This document shows, one piece after another, positions 7,601 to 15,351 of a DNA stretch of 23,760 nt. This stretch comes from Opitutia bacterium (GTDB taxonomy: Bacteria > Verrucomicrobiota > Verrucomicrobiae > Opitutales > UBA953), in the NCBI GenBank assembly GCA_947465345.1, contig CANHZL010000014.1, positions 1-23,760 of the forward strand, written 5' to 3'. Below the pieces are notes generated by a model. It was not told the origin of the DNA and did no database searches. It saw only the letters and a program-made list of their open reading frames with translations. The number at the start of each line of letters is the position of its first letter. Position 1 is the first letter of the stretch. A program made the translations under genes and the position numbers.

Positions 7601-9298
7601 TCAGTTCCAGCGCTTCTGCTGGCAGCCGTAGACGACGAAGCAGAAGCCGACCAACCCCTGGACCAGTAACACAACCAGCCCTTCGATGGTACTGGCCACA
7701 TATGCATTCTGGTTAGGCATGCTCGCAGTATAGGCATCGTAAAGCGGCTGCCCCATCATGGAATTCATGAAGCCAGACCAACCCCAATAGGAATTAATGA
7801 AAGGACGGCAGACCCAGGTCAGGGCGGGTGGCAAGGCCAGGACCACCCCGGATAGAGGCAACTGGAAGCCGACCAGGTAGATGGAAAGGAGCGAAGACTT
7901 CTCGGGCGAGGTCAGCATGGCCGAGAAGCCAAGGCAGACGACGGACATCGAGACGCAACTGGCGGCGAGGATAGCAAGTTGCCCAGCCCAGGGTCCCGGG
8001 AAGTTGCAAATCAGTTTCACGAACAGGCACATCCAGACCCCCTGAAAGATCGCCACAAGGGAGACGAAGACAATTTTCGAGAAGGCGTAGGCCCACGGAC
8101 GCAAGCCAGTCATGCGCTCCTTCTCATACAGGATGCGCTCGGCAGAGATCTCGCGGCCACCATTGTTGGCGCCCATGAGGGTGAGCAAGATGACCTGAAA
8201 CATCACCAGCCCCGCAGCGAGTCCGGCGAGCTGGGCGTTTGACATCTGTACCTTCAAGGCCTGCTGCACTTCCGCCATGGAGGCCGTATTACGGTCCATC
8301 GGAATTTTTAGGACATCCCAAGCCCCATCGAGGTTAAAGATGATAACGAGGAGCGGGAAACCGAACGTAATCGCGAGCGTCAGGCCGAGATAGCCAGTGT
8401 CACGGAAGAAGAGTTTGAGGCGGCGGGAAAGCAGCGTCGTGAACTGCGAGGCGCCGTCGGGAATCGAAGGTTCGGCCAACGGCTCAACCTCAGCGGGTGC
8501 GCCCACCTTGGCGACGGCGATCTCGTAGGAATCCTGATGTTCGGCCTGACGGATAGCCCAGCGGTCGCGCCACGTGGCGAGATCCGAGGCGTTCAATACC
8601 TCATAAAGACGCAGTCCATCTGGGATGCCGAAATAACCGAGTAATTCATCCGGCGAGCCCTGGAAGACCACGTCGCCTTGGTATACGACCGTGACCCAGT
8701 CGAACTGGTTTAGCTTACCCAGATTATGAATGATGCAGACGAAGCTCTTATGGTCCGTCTCGGCGAGATTGCGTAGAAGCGCGAGAATCTGATCCTCGGA
8801 CTGCGGATCGAGGCCTGAAGTGACTTCGTCGCAGACCATACAGGGCGGATCGAGCGTGAGTTCCAGACCGAGTGAAAGTCGGCGCAACTGACCACCCGAA
8901 AGCGCCGAGACGCGCTTGTCGCGATGCGGTGCCATGCCCGTGACGCTGAGAACGGACTCTAGGCGGCGAGAACGCTCGGCGGCGTCCGGAACGGCCAACT
9001 CAAGGGCATACTCTAAAGACTCGGCGACAGTCAGCTGAGGCTGGGCAGCGGTGAATTGCGGGGCGAAGCCGACCTTGCCGACCAAGTCTTCGGTACAGGT
9101 AATCGGCTGTCCGGCTAGGTAGGCCCCCCCTGTCGAGGGAAGGATTCCTAGAATCGCCTTCATCAGGGTCGTCTTGCCGCAACCTGAAGGTCCGATGACG
9201 GCGTTGAGGCCGCGCGGGAGAAAGCGGGCGTTGGCGCCGTCGAGAATGATAGGGCCGTTGGCACCCGCCTGCACGGTGAGATTCTGGCAGCTCAGCAT
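7601..9298 (-). CDS. ABCG-type half transporter (ATPase domain fused to ABC-2 membrane domain)
   Basis: This 565-residue protein has its ATPase domain first (about 1-240) and a six-helix ABC-2 type membrane domain last (about 290-565), the order of ABCG/White half transporters rather than of MsbA-type exporters. Motifs seen: Walker A GPSGCGKTT (36-44), signature LSGGQLRRLSLGLEL (133-147), Walker B CMVCDEVTSGLD with Asp 157/Glu 158, and H-loop His 191 in IIHNLGKL. The membrane part contains the family-like sequence FQVILLTLMGANNGGREISAE and a connecting helix with YEKERMTGL before the second helix. It should act as a dimer in the inner membrane. Bacterial relatives have varied or unknown cargo, so no substrate is proposed. 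It diverges from an unknown secreted protein; only 47 bases separate the two starts. Confidence 0.9.
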   Translation of the reverse strand: MLSCQNLTVQAGANGPIILDGANARFLPRGLNAVIGPSGCGKTTLMKAILGILPSTGGAYLAGQPITCTEDLVGKVGFAPQFTAAQPQLTVAESLEYALELAVPDAAERSRRLESVLSVTGMAPHRDKRVSALSGGQLRRLSLGLELTLDPPCMVCDEVTSGLDPQSEDQILALLRNLAETDHKSFVCIIHNLGKLNQFDWVTVVYQGDVVFQGSPDELLGYFGIPDGLRLYEVLNASDLATWRDRWAIRQAEHQDSYEIAVAKVGAPAEVEPLAEPSIPDGASQFTTLLSRRLKLFFRDTGYLGLTLAITFGFPLLVIIFNLDGAWDVLKIPMDRNTASMAEVQQALKVQMSNAQLAGLAAGLVMFQVILLTLMGANNGGREISAERILYEKERMTGLRPWAYAFSKIVFVSLVAIFQGVWMCLFVKLICNFPGPWAGQLAILAASCVSMSVVCLGFSAMLTSPEKSSLLSIYLVGFQLPLSGVVLALPPALTWVCRPFINSYWGWSGFMNSMMGQPLYDAYTASMPNQNAYVASTIEGLVVLLVQGLVGFCFVVYGCQQKRWN

Positions 9299-9345
9299 CG
9301 GTTGTAATCTTGCTTCGGGACCCCTGTGGGTAAAGGATTAACGCC

Positions 9346-10023
9346 ATGAGCCCCAAAGCCCTCGCCGCCGCCCTGCTCGCGACCGCCGCCCTCGCCCCCC
9401 AGGCCGAAGCCTTCCAGATGACCAAGAAGGCCATCCGCAACCAAGGCATCTTCGGCATCAAGATCGCCAACACGGACATGGCCTTCTATGGCCGGGCCGA
9501 CGCGATTCTTTCCATCTCCTTCCAAGAGTACACGACGGGCTCCTTCATCGTCGCTGAAGTCGTCATCGACATGAAGGACTCCAATCAGCAGCTGCGCATT
9601 TATTCGGCCCGCCCACCCGGCACGGCCGATGTGGCCAATCGTGCCAACCGCGCCAGCTCCGCCAACTCCCAGAACCGCGGACTGGACCCCAAGGATGCCA
9701 GCAAACTCCCGATTCCCGGTCCGCTCGCCCTCATCGAATCCAAGGTCAATAACGTCGTCAGCAGCAGCACCGGGGACATCGTCGTCAAGACCTACCCGAC
9801 CACCACTCATGCCAAGACGGTGGAGATGGTCGTCCTGACCAAGGCCGAACTGCAGCAGCTGTACTCCAAGATGATTACCCTCTATACGGGCTTCGAAGTG
9901 GAAGCCGTCGATGGCGCTTCGGTTGAAGGTTCGAACGGAGCCGCTGCCGCGACCGCCGCAGGTAGCACCGCCGCCAAGATCAAGATCAACCAGATCGGCG
10001 GGGTCCTGTTCACGTTGGAGTAA
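9346..10023 (+). CDS. Unknown secreted or periplasmic protein
   Basis: A 225-residue protein with a clear signal peptide (SPKALAAALLATAALAPQAEA, cleavage likely after AEA at about residue 22). The mature part has beta-like stretches (FGIKIANTDMAFYG, AILSISFQEY, FIVAEVVIDMKD), then a low-complexity Ala/Asn/Ser linker (about 90-110), a second conserved-looking segment and an Ala/Gly-rich region (about 200-210), ending in IKINQIGGVLFTLE. I recognise no domain. Unusually for this window it has a purine ribosome site, AAAGGA at 9332-9337, eight bases before the start. It is divergent from the ABCG transporter and followed by a hairpin-rich gap before efp, so it is probably monocistronic. Being a partner of the transporter is possible but unsupported. 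Confidence 0.72.
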   Translation: MSPKALAAALLATAALAPQAEAFQMTKKAIRNQGIFGIKIANTDMAFYGRADAILSISFQEYTTGSFIVAEVVIDMKDSNQQLRIYSARPPGTADVANRANRASSANSQNRGLDPKDASKLPIPGPLALIESKVNNVVSSSTGDIVVKTYPTTTHAKTVEMVVLTKAELQQLYSKMITLYTGFEVEAVDGASVEGSNGAAAATAAGSTAAKIKINQIGGVLFTLE

Positions 10024-10025
10024 AT

Positions 10026-10069
10026 CGGGGAGTACCCCGCAGCCCTCGTTTTACGGGGCGAAACGCCCC
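10026..10069 (+). other. Two short GC-rich hairpins between the secreted-protein gene and efp
   Basis: CGGGG/CCCCG (10026-10030 with 10035-10039, loop AGTA) and GGGGCG/CGCCCC (10055-10060 with 10064-10069, loop AAA) are perfect short stems just after the stop at 10023. Neither is followed by a T-run, so neither is a textbook intrinsic terminator. They may end transcription with a protein factor, or lie in the efp leader. Confidence 0.35.
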
Positions 10070-10138
10070 ACCCCGACCTTTCGGGCAAGTCCGGCTTGAC
10101 CGTTCCTGCGGGCTTCGCTTGTGTCCGCCCTTACTCCC

Positions 10139-10702
10139 ATGGCCTCCCTCCCCGTCAACCGTATCAAGAAGAAGAACATCATGAGCTACAACGGCGAGCT
10201 CTGCATCGTTCTCGAGTGCCTCGTCCGCACCCCCCCGAACAACGCTTCCTACGTCCAAATGGAACTCCGCTCCATCAAGACCGGCGCCAAGATCCCGGTC
10301 CGCTGCGGCATCGGAGTCAGCTTCGACGTCTTCGATAACAGCACGAAGTCCCTTGAAATGTCCTATGAAGCCGATGGCAGCTACGTCTTCGTCGACACCA
10401 ACACCAACGAGGAATACTACATCTCGGCCGCCTCCCTCGCCGACTCCAAGGAGTTCCTGATCTCGGGCACCTCCTACATGGTCCTCTTCGTCGAAGATAA
10501 GCCGATCACCGTCGACCTCCCCCCTTCCGTCATCGTCGAGGTCCTCGAAGCCCCGCCCGCCGTCAAAGGCGACACCGCCGGCAACGTCCAGAAGACGGTC
10601 ACCTGCGAAAACGGCCTTCAGGTCAACGTCCCGCTCTTCATCAAGCAGGGCGAGAAGATCAAGGTCAGCACCGAGAATAAGGAATACCTCGGTCGAGCTT
10701 AA
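10139..10702 (+). CDS. efp: Translation elongation factor P, variant lacking the modified lysine
   Basis: EF-P binds between the ribosomal P and E sites and rescues stalling at consecutive prolines. The 187-residue length and three-domain order match the family: KOW-like N-terminal domain (1-65), middle OB domain (66-125) and C-terminal OB domain with VKGDTAGN, VPLFIKQGEKIKV and EYLGRA. The N-terminal 44 residues align with E. coli EF-P from memory without gaps. They place T31-P32-P33-N34-N35-A36-S37 where E. coli has KPGKGQA, so the lysine that receives beta-lysine is Asn 34. No arginine is at the tip for rhamnosylation either. The ATG at 10139 is preferred over a GTG six codons upstream because family members begin MAS. 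The leader is pyrimidine-rich without a Shine-Dalgarno sequence. A strong terminator follows. Confidence 0.9.
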   Translation: MASLPVNRIKKKNIMSYNGELCIVLECLVRTPPNNASYVQMELRSIKTGAKIPVRCGIGVSFDVFDNSTKSLEMSYEADGSYVFVDTNTNEEYYISAASLADSKEFLISGTSYMVLFVEDKPITVDLPPSVIVEVLEAPPAVKGDTAGNVQKTVTCENGLQVNVPLFIKQGEKIKVSTENKEYLGRA

Positions 10703-10725
10703 GCCGCCCTTCCAGGCGACGCATC

Positions 10726-10754
10726 GAACCCCGGCACGCCGGGGTTCTTTCTTT
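10726..10754 (+). terminator. Intrinsic terminator of efp
   Basis: A perfect 9-bp stem, GAACCCCGG (10726-10734) with CCGGGGTTC (10739-10747), loop CACG, is followed by TTTCTTT. It begins 24 bases after the efp stop and precedes the opposite-strand tRNA. Confidence 0.85.
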
Positions 10755-10781
10755 GGGCAGACGGACCACCCGGAAGGAGCG

Positions 10782-10852
10782 TAGACCCGCAGGGATTCGA
10801 ACCCCGACAAGGAGAACCAAAAACTCCTGTGCTACCATTACACCACGGGTCT
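10782..10852 (-). tRNA. tRNA-Gln (anticodon UUG)
   Basis: Read on the minus strand, the sequence folds into a full cloverleaf. The acceptor stem is AGACCCG/CGGGTCT, the D stem GTGT/GCAC encloses loop AATGGTA, and the T arm is CGGGG-TTCGAAT-CCCTG. The anticodon arm is GGAGT-TTTTGGT-TCTCC, giving anticodon TTG. The discriminator base is A, and the next bases are CGC, so the 3' CCA is not encoded and must be added by the CCA enzyme. The innermost anticodon-stem pair (31-39) is T-T, so the stem has four canonical pairs. The gene lies opposite to efp and pyrH, between the efp terminator and pyrH. Confidence 0.93.
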
Positions 10853-10863
10853 GCGCACCCCGA

Positions 10864-10892
10864 CTGAACAGCGACTCGTAGGTCGGAGTCAA
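10864..10892 (-). promoter_or_regulatory. Candidate promoter for tRNA-Gln
   Basis: On the minus strand TTGACT (10892-10887) matches a -35 box closely and lies 35-40 bases upstream of the mature tRNA 5' end. The -10 region at the right spacing (TGTTCA, 10870-10865, 16-base spacer) is weak. Placement favours it; the poor -10 does not. Confidence 0.3.
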
Positions 10893-10944
10893 GCGAGACC
10901 AAGGCGGGGTTGACGCTGGGGTTTCTAGGGCTCATTTCCCCTGT

Positions 10945-11679
10945 ATGCCCGCCTCCACCTCCAAGAAGCCGAAGTACCGTCGTATCGTGCTGAAGATCAG
11001 CGGCGAAGCCCTACGCAACGACACCACTGGTGCCTCCATCGATAGCGCCGTCCTCGACCGCCTCGCCGAAGAGCTCCGGTCGATCCAGAAGGTCGGCACC
11101 CAGGTCGCGGTCGTCGTCGGCGGCGGCAACATCTTCCGCGGCCTCGCCGGCGCGCGCGCCAACGGCACCGATCGCACCACTGGTGACAACATGGGCATGC
11201 TCGCCACAGTCATCAACGGTCTCGCCCTCATGGACCGCCTCGAGAAGGCCGGCCTCGAATGCCGCGTGATGACCGCCATCCCGATGGACCGCATTGCTGA
11301 ACCTTTCATCCAGCGACGCGCCACCCGCCACCTCGAACGCGGCCGCATCGTCATCTTCGTCGCCGGCACGGGTAATCCTTATTGCACGACCGACTACGCC
11401 GCCGCCCTCCGCGCCAATGAGATCGGCGCCGATGCCATCCTCAAGGCCACCAAGGTTGACGGCGTCTACGACAAGGACCCGATGAAGCATAAGGACGCGA
11501 AGCGCTACGACCGCGTCTCCCACGCCGAAGCCCTCCAGAAGCGCCTCGGCGTGATGGACGCCGAAGCGTTCTCGCTCTGCGAAGCCAACAAGCTCCCGAT
11601 CATCGTGCTCTCGATGTCCGAGAAGGGCGCCGTGAAGAAGGCCGTCCTCGGCCAGCGCATTGGCACGCTCGTCGCCTGA
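10945..11679 (+). CDS. pyrH: UMP kinase
   Basis: PyrH phosphorylates UMP to UDP with ATP in pyrimidine nucleotide synthesis; the bacterial enzyme is a cytosolic hexamer of the amino acid kinase fold. The 244-residue length is typical. Motifs seen: KISGEAL (17-23), VVGGGNIFRG (57-66), GDNMGMLAT (80-88), and GTGNPYCTTD (141-150), where most family members have GNPFFTTD, followed by ADAILKATKVDGVYDKDP. The start at 10945 is preceded by CTCATTTCCCCTGT, with no Shine-Dalgarno sequence. It is followed 37 bases later by frr, the usual bacterial pyrH-frr order, although the rpsB-tsf genes that often precede pyrH are absent. Confidence 0.96.
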   Translation: MPASTSKKPKYRRIVLKISGEALRNDTTGASIDSAVLDRLAEELRSIQKVGTQVAVVVGGGNIFRGLAGARANGTDRTTGDNMGMLATVINGLALMDRLEKAGLECRVMTAIPMDRIAEPFIQRRATRHLERGRIVIFVAGTGNPYCTTDYAAALRANEIGADAILKATKVDGVYDKDPMKHKDAKRYDRVSHAEALQKRLGVMDAEAFSLCEANKLPIIVLSMSEKGAVKKAVLGQRIGTLVA

Positions 11680-11716
11680 TTTTCCAACAACAAACCCCCA
11701 CCCCACCCCTATCCAT

Positions 11717-12280
11717 ATGGACCTCAAGAAACTCATCGCCGAAGGCGGCAACGCCATGAAGAAGGCGGTCGACCACACCTCGCACGAATTCGCCACGCTG
11801 CACACCGGCAAGGCCTCGCCCGGCATGATTGAAAACATCCAGGTCCACGTCGAAGCCTACGGCATGACGCAGCGCTTAAAGGACATGGCCGCTATCACTA
11901 CGCCCGATGCGCAAACGATTGTCGTGCAGCCGTTCGACAAGGGCGTGATGGATGATATCCGCAAGGCCATCATGGCCGCCAACGTCGGCATCAATCCCGT
12001 GCCTCAAGGAAACTTCATGCGCTGCCCGGTCCCCTCCCTCTCCGGCGAACGCCGCCTCGAGCTCGCCAAGCGCGCGACCCAGATGGCCGAAGAAGGCAAA
12101 GTCCGCGTGCGCAACGCCCGCCGCGACGCCCTCGAAATCCTCAAGAAGGGCAACAAGGAGAAGCTCGTCACCGACGACGAGCTCAAGCGCTCCGAAAAGG
12201 AAATCCAGACGCACACCGATAATTTCACGGCCGAGATCGAAAAGAACCTCAAGGCCAAGGAAGCTGATCTGAAGGGTTAA
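11717..12280 (+). CDS. frr: Ribosome recycling factor
   Basis: RRF acts with EF-G to split post-termination ribosomes. From the ATG at 11717 the protein has 187 residues, close to the usual 185, with the conserved ends: KLIAEGGNAMKKAVDH at the front, LHTGKASPGM, then VKVPFPSL-like CPVPSLSGERRLEL, VRVRNARRDALE and a helical C-terminal arm. The frame is open back into pyrH, but the extra 19 codons are low-complexity and unlike the family. The leader is C-rich (CCCCACCCCTATCCAT), lacking a Shine-Dalgarno sequence. sucC starts 21 bases downstream. Confidence 0.96.
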   Translation: MDLKKLIAEGGNAMKKAVDHTSHEFATLHTGKASPGMIENIQVHVEAYGMTQRLKDMAAITTPDAQTIVVQPFDKGVMDDIRKAIMAANVGINPVPQGNFMRCPVPSLSGERRLELAKRATQMAEEGKVRVRNARRDALEILKKGNKEKLVTDDELKRSEKEIQTHTDNFTAEIEKNLKAKEADLKG

Positions 12281-12301
12281 TCGTCAGCCTCGTCCCGTTT
12301 C

Positions 12302-13513
12302 ATGAATATTCACGAATACCAAGCCAAGGAACTGTTCGCCCAGTTCGGCGTCGCCGTGCCCAAGGGCGTGGCGGTCACCTCTGCCGCCGAATTCGAAGGC
12401 GCGCTCGCCAAGATCGACACCACCGGTGGCATCATGGTGAAATCCCAGATCCACGCCGGCGGCCGCGGCAAAGGCACCTTCACCGACGGCTTCAAAGGCG
12501 GCGTGAAGTTCTCCCCGACCAAGGAAAAGGCCCTCGAAAATGCGAAGGCGATGCTCGGCAACACCCTCGTGACCGCCCAGACGGGCGAAGCGGGCCGCAA
12601 GGTCCAAACAATCTACTTCACGGAAGCCGCCAACCTGGGTAAGCGCCCGGACGGACGCGACGACGAGTACTACCTCGCCATCCTCCTCGACCGCGCGACG
12701 TCCTTCCCGGTCATCGTCGCCTCGACCGAAGGTGGCATGGAAATCGAACACGTTGCCCACCACACCCCGGAGAAGATCTTCAAGGTGCAGGTCGATCCGG
12801 CCGTCGGCCTCCAGGCCTTCCAGGCACGCCAGATTGCCTTCTCGCTCGGTTTCTCGGGTGACCTCTTCAAGCAGTGCGTCACGCTCGTGACGAAGCTTTA
12901 CCAGTTCTACTGGGAGAAGGATTGCGCGATGGTCGAAGTGAACCCGCTCCTGGTCACGAAGGAAGGCAAGCTCCTCGCCCTCGACGCCAAGGTGTCGTTC
13001 GACGACAACGCCCTCTTCCGCCATCCTGACGTGGTCGCCCTGCGCGACCTCAACGAGGAAGACGCCAAGGAGATCGAAGCCTCGAAGTTCGGCCTCTCCT
13101 ACATCGCCCTCGACGGCAACATCGCCTGCCTCGTCAACGGCGCGGGTCTTGCGATGTCCACGATGGACATCATCCAGCACTTCGGCGGCAGCCCGGCCAA
13201 CTTCCTCGACGTCGGTGGCGGTGCGACGAAGGATCAGGTGACGGCGGCCTTCAAAATCATCCTCGGTGACGCCAACGTGAAGGGTATCCTGGTGAACATC
13301 TTCGGTGGCATCATGGACTGCAACGTGATCGCCACGGGCATCATCGAAGCGGTCAAGGAAACCGGCCTCAAGCTGCCCCTCGTGGTACGCCTCGAAGGCA
13401 ATAACGTCGAAGCCGGCAAGGCCACCCTCGCCGCTTCGGGCCTGACGATTGTGTCGGGCGATTCGATGGCCGACGCGGCCCAGAAGATCGTGAAGCTGGT
13501 CAACGCCAAGTAA
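12302..13513 (+). CDS. sucC: Succinyl-CoA synthetase (ADP/GDP-forming) subunit beta
   Basis: The beta subunit carries the ATP-grasp nucleotide site and binds succinate; with SucD it interconverts succinyl-CoA and succinate, making ATP or GTP in the TCA cycle. The 403 residues are slightly longer than the usual 385-395. Motifs seen: [20 protein letters not shown] at the start, [65 protein letters not shown] and [17 protein letters not shown]. No Shine-Dalgarno sequence precedes the ATG (CGTCCCGTTTC). sucD follows after 19 bases, so the two form one transcription unit, possibly continuing from pyrH-frr. Confidence 0.96.
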   Translation: MNIHEYQAKELFAQFGVAVPKGVAVTSAAEFEGALAKIDTTGGIMVKSQIHAGGRGKGTFTDGFKGGVKFSPTKEKALENAKAMLGNTLVTAQTGEAGRKVQTIYFTEAANLGKRPDGRDDEYYLAILLDRATSFPVIVASTEGGMEIEHVAHHTPEKIFKVQVDPAVGLQAFQARQIAFSLGFSGDLFKQCVTLVTKLYQFYWEKDCAMVEVNPLLVTKEGKLLALDAKVSFDDNALFRHPDVVALRDLNEEDAKEIEASKFGLSYIALDGNIACLVNGAGLAMSTMDIIQHFGGSPANFLDVGGGATKDQVTAAFKIILGDANVKGILVNIFGGIMDCNVIATGIIEAVKETGLKLPLVVRLEGNNVEAGKATLAASGLTIVSGDSMADAAQKIVKLVNAK

Positions 13514-13532
13514 CCCCTCACCGCACACTCTC

Positions 13533-14438
13533 ATGTCTATTCTCGTCAAAGAAGATACGCGCATCCTCGTCCAAGGCATCACGGGCGATTTCGGCGCACG
13601 CCACGCCCGCCTCTCGCTCGACTACGGCTCACAGGTCGTCGCCGGCGTCACCCCGGGCAAGGGCGGCCAGGTCTTCGAACACGCCGGCAAGAAGGTCCCG
13701 ATCTTCAACACCGTCGCCGAAGCGGCCAAGCAGACCGGCGCCACGGTCTCCGCGATCTTCGTCCCCCCGCCCTTCGCGGCCGACGCCATCCTGGAATGCT
13801 TCGACGCCGATCTCGACCTCGCCGTAGCCATCACGGAAGGCATCCCGGTCCGCGACATGGTCCGCGCCAAACGCGCCATGGCCGGCCGTCGCACCCGCCT
13901 CATCGGCCCGAACTGCCCCGGTCTCGTGACCCCTGGTCGCGGCGACAAATCCTCTGGCGGCTGCCGCATCGGCATCGCCCCGGGCTACATCCACAAGCGC
14001 GGCAACGTCGGCGTGGTCTCCCGCTCCGGCACCCTCACCTATGAGGCCGTCTGGCAGCTCACCTGCCGCGGCAAGGGCCAGTCAACCTGCGTCGGTATCG
14101 GCGGCGACCCCGTTAACGGCACCTCGCACCTCGACGTCATCAAGCTCTTCAACGACGACCCGGAAACCGAAGCGATCATCATGATCGGCGAAATCGGCGG
14201 TAACGCCGAAGTCGAAGCCGCCCGCTGGATCAAGGCGCATTGCAAGAAGCCCGTCGCGGGTTTCATCGCCGGTGCCACCGCTCCGGCCGGTCGTCGCATG
14301 GGTCACGCCGGCGCCGTCATCGGCGGAGCCGAAGATACCGCCGCCGCGAAGATCAAGATCTTCGAGGAGTGCGGCATCTCGGTCGCAGCCACGCCGTCCG
14401 ACATGGCCGACGCCCTCCTCCGTATCTGGAAGGGCTGA
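13533..14438 (+). CDS. sucD: Succinyl-CoA synthetase subunit alpha
   Basis: The alpha subunit binds CoA and carries the histidine that is phosphorylated during the reaction. The 301 residues are about ten more than E. coli SucD. Seen: an N-terminal CoA-binding Rossmann domain starting [13 protein letters not shown] (13-25), VTPGKGGQ (39-46), [12 protein letters not shown] (124-135), [15 protein letters not shown] (162-176), [14 protein letters not shown] (188-201) and the active-site loop [13 protein letters not shown] with catalytic His 258. A short insertion around residues 110-122 ([12 protein letters not shown]) accounts for some extra length. The leader CCCCTCACCGCACACTCTC is pyrimidine-rich. 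A hairpin terminator follows at 14464. Confidence 0.96.
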   Translation: MSILVKEDTRILVQGITGDFGARHARLSLDYGSQVVAGVTPGKGGQVFEHAGKKVPIFNTVAEAAKQTGATVSAIFVPPPFAADAILECFDADLDLAVAITEGIPVRDMVRAKRAMAGRRTRLIGPNCPGLVTPGRGDKSSGGCRIGIAPGYIHKRGNVGVVSRSGTLTYEAVWQLTCRGKGQSTCVGIGGDPVNGTSHLDVIKLFNDDPETEAIIMIGEIGGNAEVEAARWIKAHCKKPVAGFIAGATAPAGRRMGHAGAVIGGAEDTAAAKIKIFEECGISVAATPSDMADALLRIWKG

Positions 14439-14463
14439 ACTAATTAACGCCATTCCGTCACCC

Positions 14464-14493
14464 AAAGGCCATGATTCATGGTCTTTGTTGTTT
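14464..14493 (+). terminator. Probable intrinsic terminator after sucD
   Basis: AAAGGCCATG (14464-14473) pairs with CATGGTCTTT (14477-14486) over ten positions with one G-T pair, loop ATT, followed by GTTGTTT. It lies 25 bases after the sucD stop. Confidence 0.7.
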
Positions 14494-14517
14494 ACGGAGA
14501 ACTATTATTATTATTAG
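14488..14517 (+). promoter_or_regulatory. Candidate promoter for the TM2 gene, in an AT-rich island
   Basis: TTGTTT (14488-14493) could serve as a -35 box, with TATTAT (14509-14514, 15-base spacer) or TATTAG (14512-14517, 18-base spacer) as -10, inside a short repeat of TAT/ATT units that stands out in this GC-rich window. It directly follows the sucD terminator and precedes an ATG at 14542. Support is compositional only. Confidence 0.35.
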
Positions 14518-14541
14518 AACCCATCCACACCCAAGCCTACC

Positions 14542-14784
14542 ATGTCCGACACCCCTCCCTCCGTCGCCTCCGCTCCGAAAAGCCGCACTGTCTACATCGT
14601 GCTGGCCATCCTCCTCGGCGCCTACGGCATCCATAACTTCTACGCCGGCGACAAGAAGGCGGGCCTGATCAAGTTGCTCGTCACCATCCTGACCTGCTTC
14701 ATCGGCGGTCTCCCGATGTGGATCTGGGCCATCATTGACGCCATCAACGTCAAGCAGGACGCCAACGGCGTGCAGTTCAACTAA
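14542..14784 (+). CDS. Small TM2-domain membrane protein
   Basis: An 80-residue protein consisting of a short Pro/Ser-rich cytosolic start (1-14) and a TM2 domain. The domain's first helix holds YIVLAILLGAYGIHNFYAGD, and the second follows as LVTILTCFIGGLPMWIWAIID. The G-x-x-G-x-H-x-F-Y-x-G core is the hallmark of the family. TM2 proteins are small two-helix membrane proteins of largely unknown function. It is 45/66 identical over the domain to the next gene's product, so the two are paralogues from a local duplication. It has its own candidate promoter region and a strong terminator, hence is probably transcribed alone. The leader is C-rich without a Shine-Dalgarno sequence. Confidence 0.88.
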   Translation: MSDTPPSVASAPKSRTVYIVLAILLGAYGIHNFYAGDKKAGLIKLLVTILTCFIGGLPMWIWAIIDAINVKQDANGVQFN

Positions 14785-14802
14785 GCCGACCCGCTTCCCG
14801 AC

Positions 14803-14830
14803 AAAAGGCCGCCTAATGGGCGGCCTTTTT
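14803..14830 (+). terminator. Strong intrinsic terminator after the first TM2 gene
   Basis: AAAAGGCCGCC (14803-14813) pairs perfectly with GGCGGCCTTTT (14819-14829) around loop TAATG; the T-run is TTTTT at 14826-14830. Its stem is shared with the terminator after the second TM2 gene. Confidence 0.92.
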
Positions 14831-14906
14831 CATACCTATTGCGACCAAGGGGCATCCCTCCCCGTTTTGGCTTTAACCTCCGACCCACCCCGACTACACC
14901 CTTCCC

Positions 14907-15329
14907 ATGTGGTATTACGAACAGAACGGCAATCGCATCGGTCCAGTGGACGAAACCACCATGCGCGGCCTGATCGCCAACCGCACGATCTCCATCGACA
15001 CGCTCGTCTGGACCAACGGCATGGCCAACTGGACTCCGCTCCAGCAAACCCAACTCGCCGCCGGTTTGCCCGTCCCGCCTCCTTCGATTCATCCGGTCGC
15101 GCCGGCCGTTAACACCAACGCCAAAGACCGCGTAGTCTACGTGCTACTCGCCATCTTCCTGGGCTCCTATGGCATCCATAACTTCTATGCAGGTTACACC
15201 AACCGCGGCATAATCCAGCTGCTGGTCTCAATCCTCACCTGCTTCATCGGCTCCATTCCGATGTGGATTTGGGCCATCGTCGAAGCCTGCACCGTCGAAC
15301 AGGATGCCAATGGTGTCCGGTTCAAGTAA
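14907..15329 (+). CDS. GYF-like domain plus TM2-domain membrane protein
   Basis: This 140-residue protein begins with a GYF_2-type domain (about 1-50: WYYEQNGNRIGPV, then TLVWTNGMANWTPL, giving the W-Y-Y, G-P and W-x-x-G-M-x-x-W pattern). A Pro-rich linker (about 55-68) leads into a TM2 domain (about 74-140) with FLGSYGIHNFYAG and CFIGSIPMWIWAIVE. GYF_2 domains are thought to bind peptides, often proline-rich ones, and in bacteria they are commonly fused to small membrane domains. The protein should sit in the inner membrane with the GYF_2 domain in the cytosol. The TM2 part is a paralogue of the preceding gene. It has a pyrimidine-rich leader and its own terminator. Confidence 0.88.
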   Translation: MWYYEQNGNRIGPVDETTMRGLIANRTISIDTLVWTNGMANWTPLQQTQLAAGLPVPPPSIHPVAPAVNTNAKDRVVYVLLAIFLGSYGIHNFYAGYTNRGIIQLLVSILTCFIGSIPMWIWAIVEACTVEQDANGVRFK

Positions 15330-15351
15330 GCCTTCGAGAACTCGCCCAACA

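Noticed and set aside
10910..10938. TTGACG plus CATTTC as a promoter for a leaderless pyrH transcript
   Set aside because: The -35 and 17-base spacing look right, but the -10 matches the consensus too poorly to annotate.
12284..13582. Long minus-strand open frame opposite sucC
   Set aside because: It is a shadow of the highly biased sucC codons; the product has repetitive Gly/Val/Glu/Asp/His-rich composition and no motif.
14501..14517. TAT/ATT repeat as a possible microsatellite or phase-variation tract
   Set aside because: It has only about five units, lies outside any coding frame, and is better explained as an AT-rich promoter patch.
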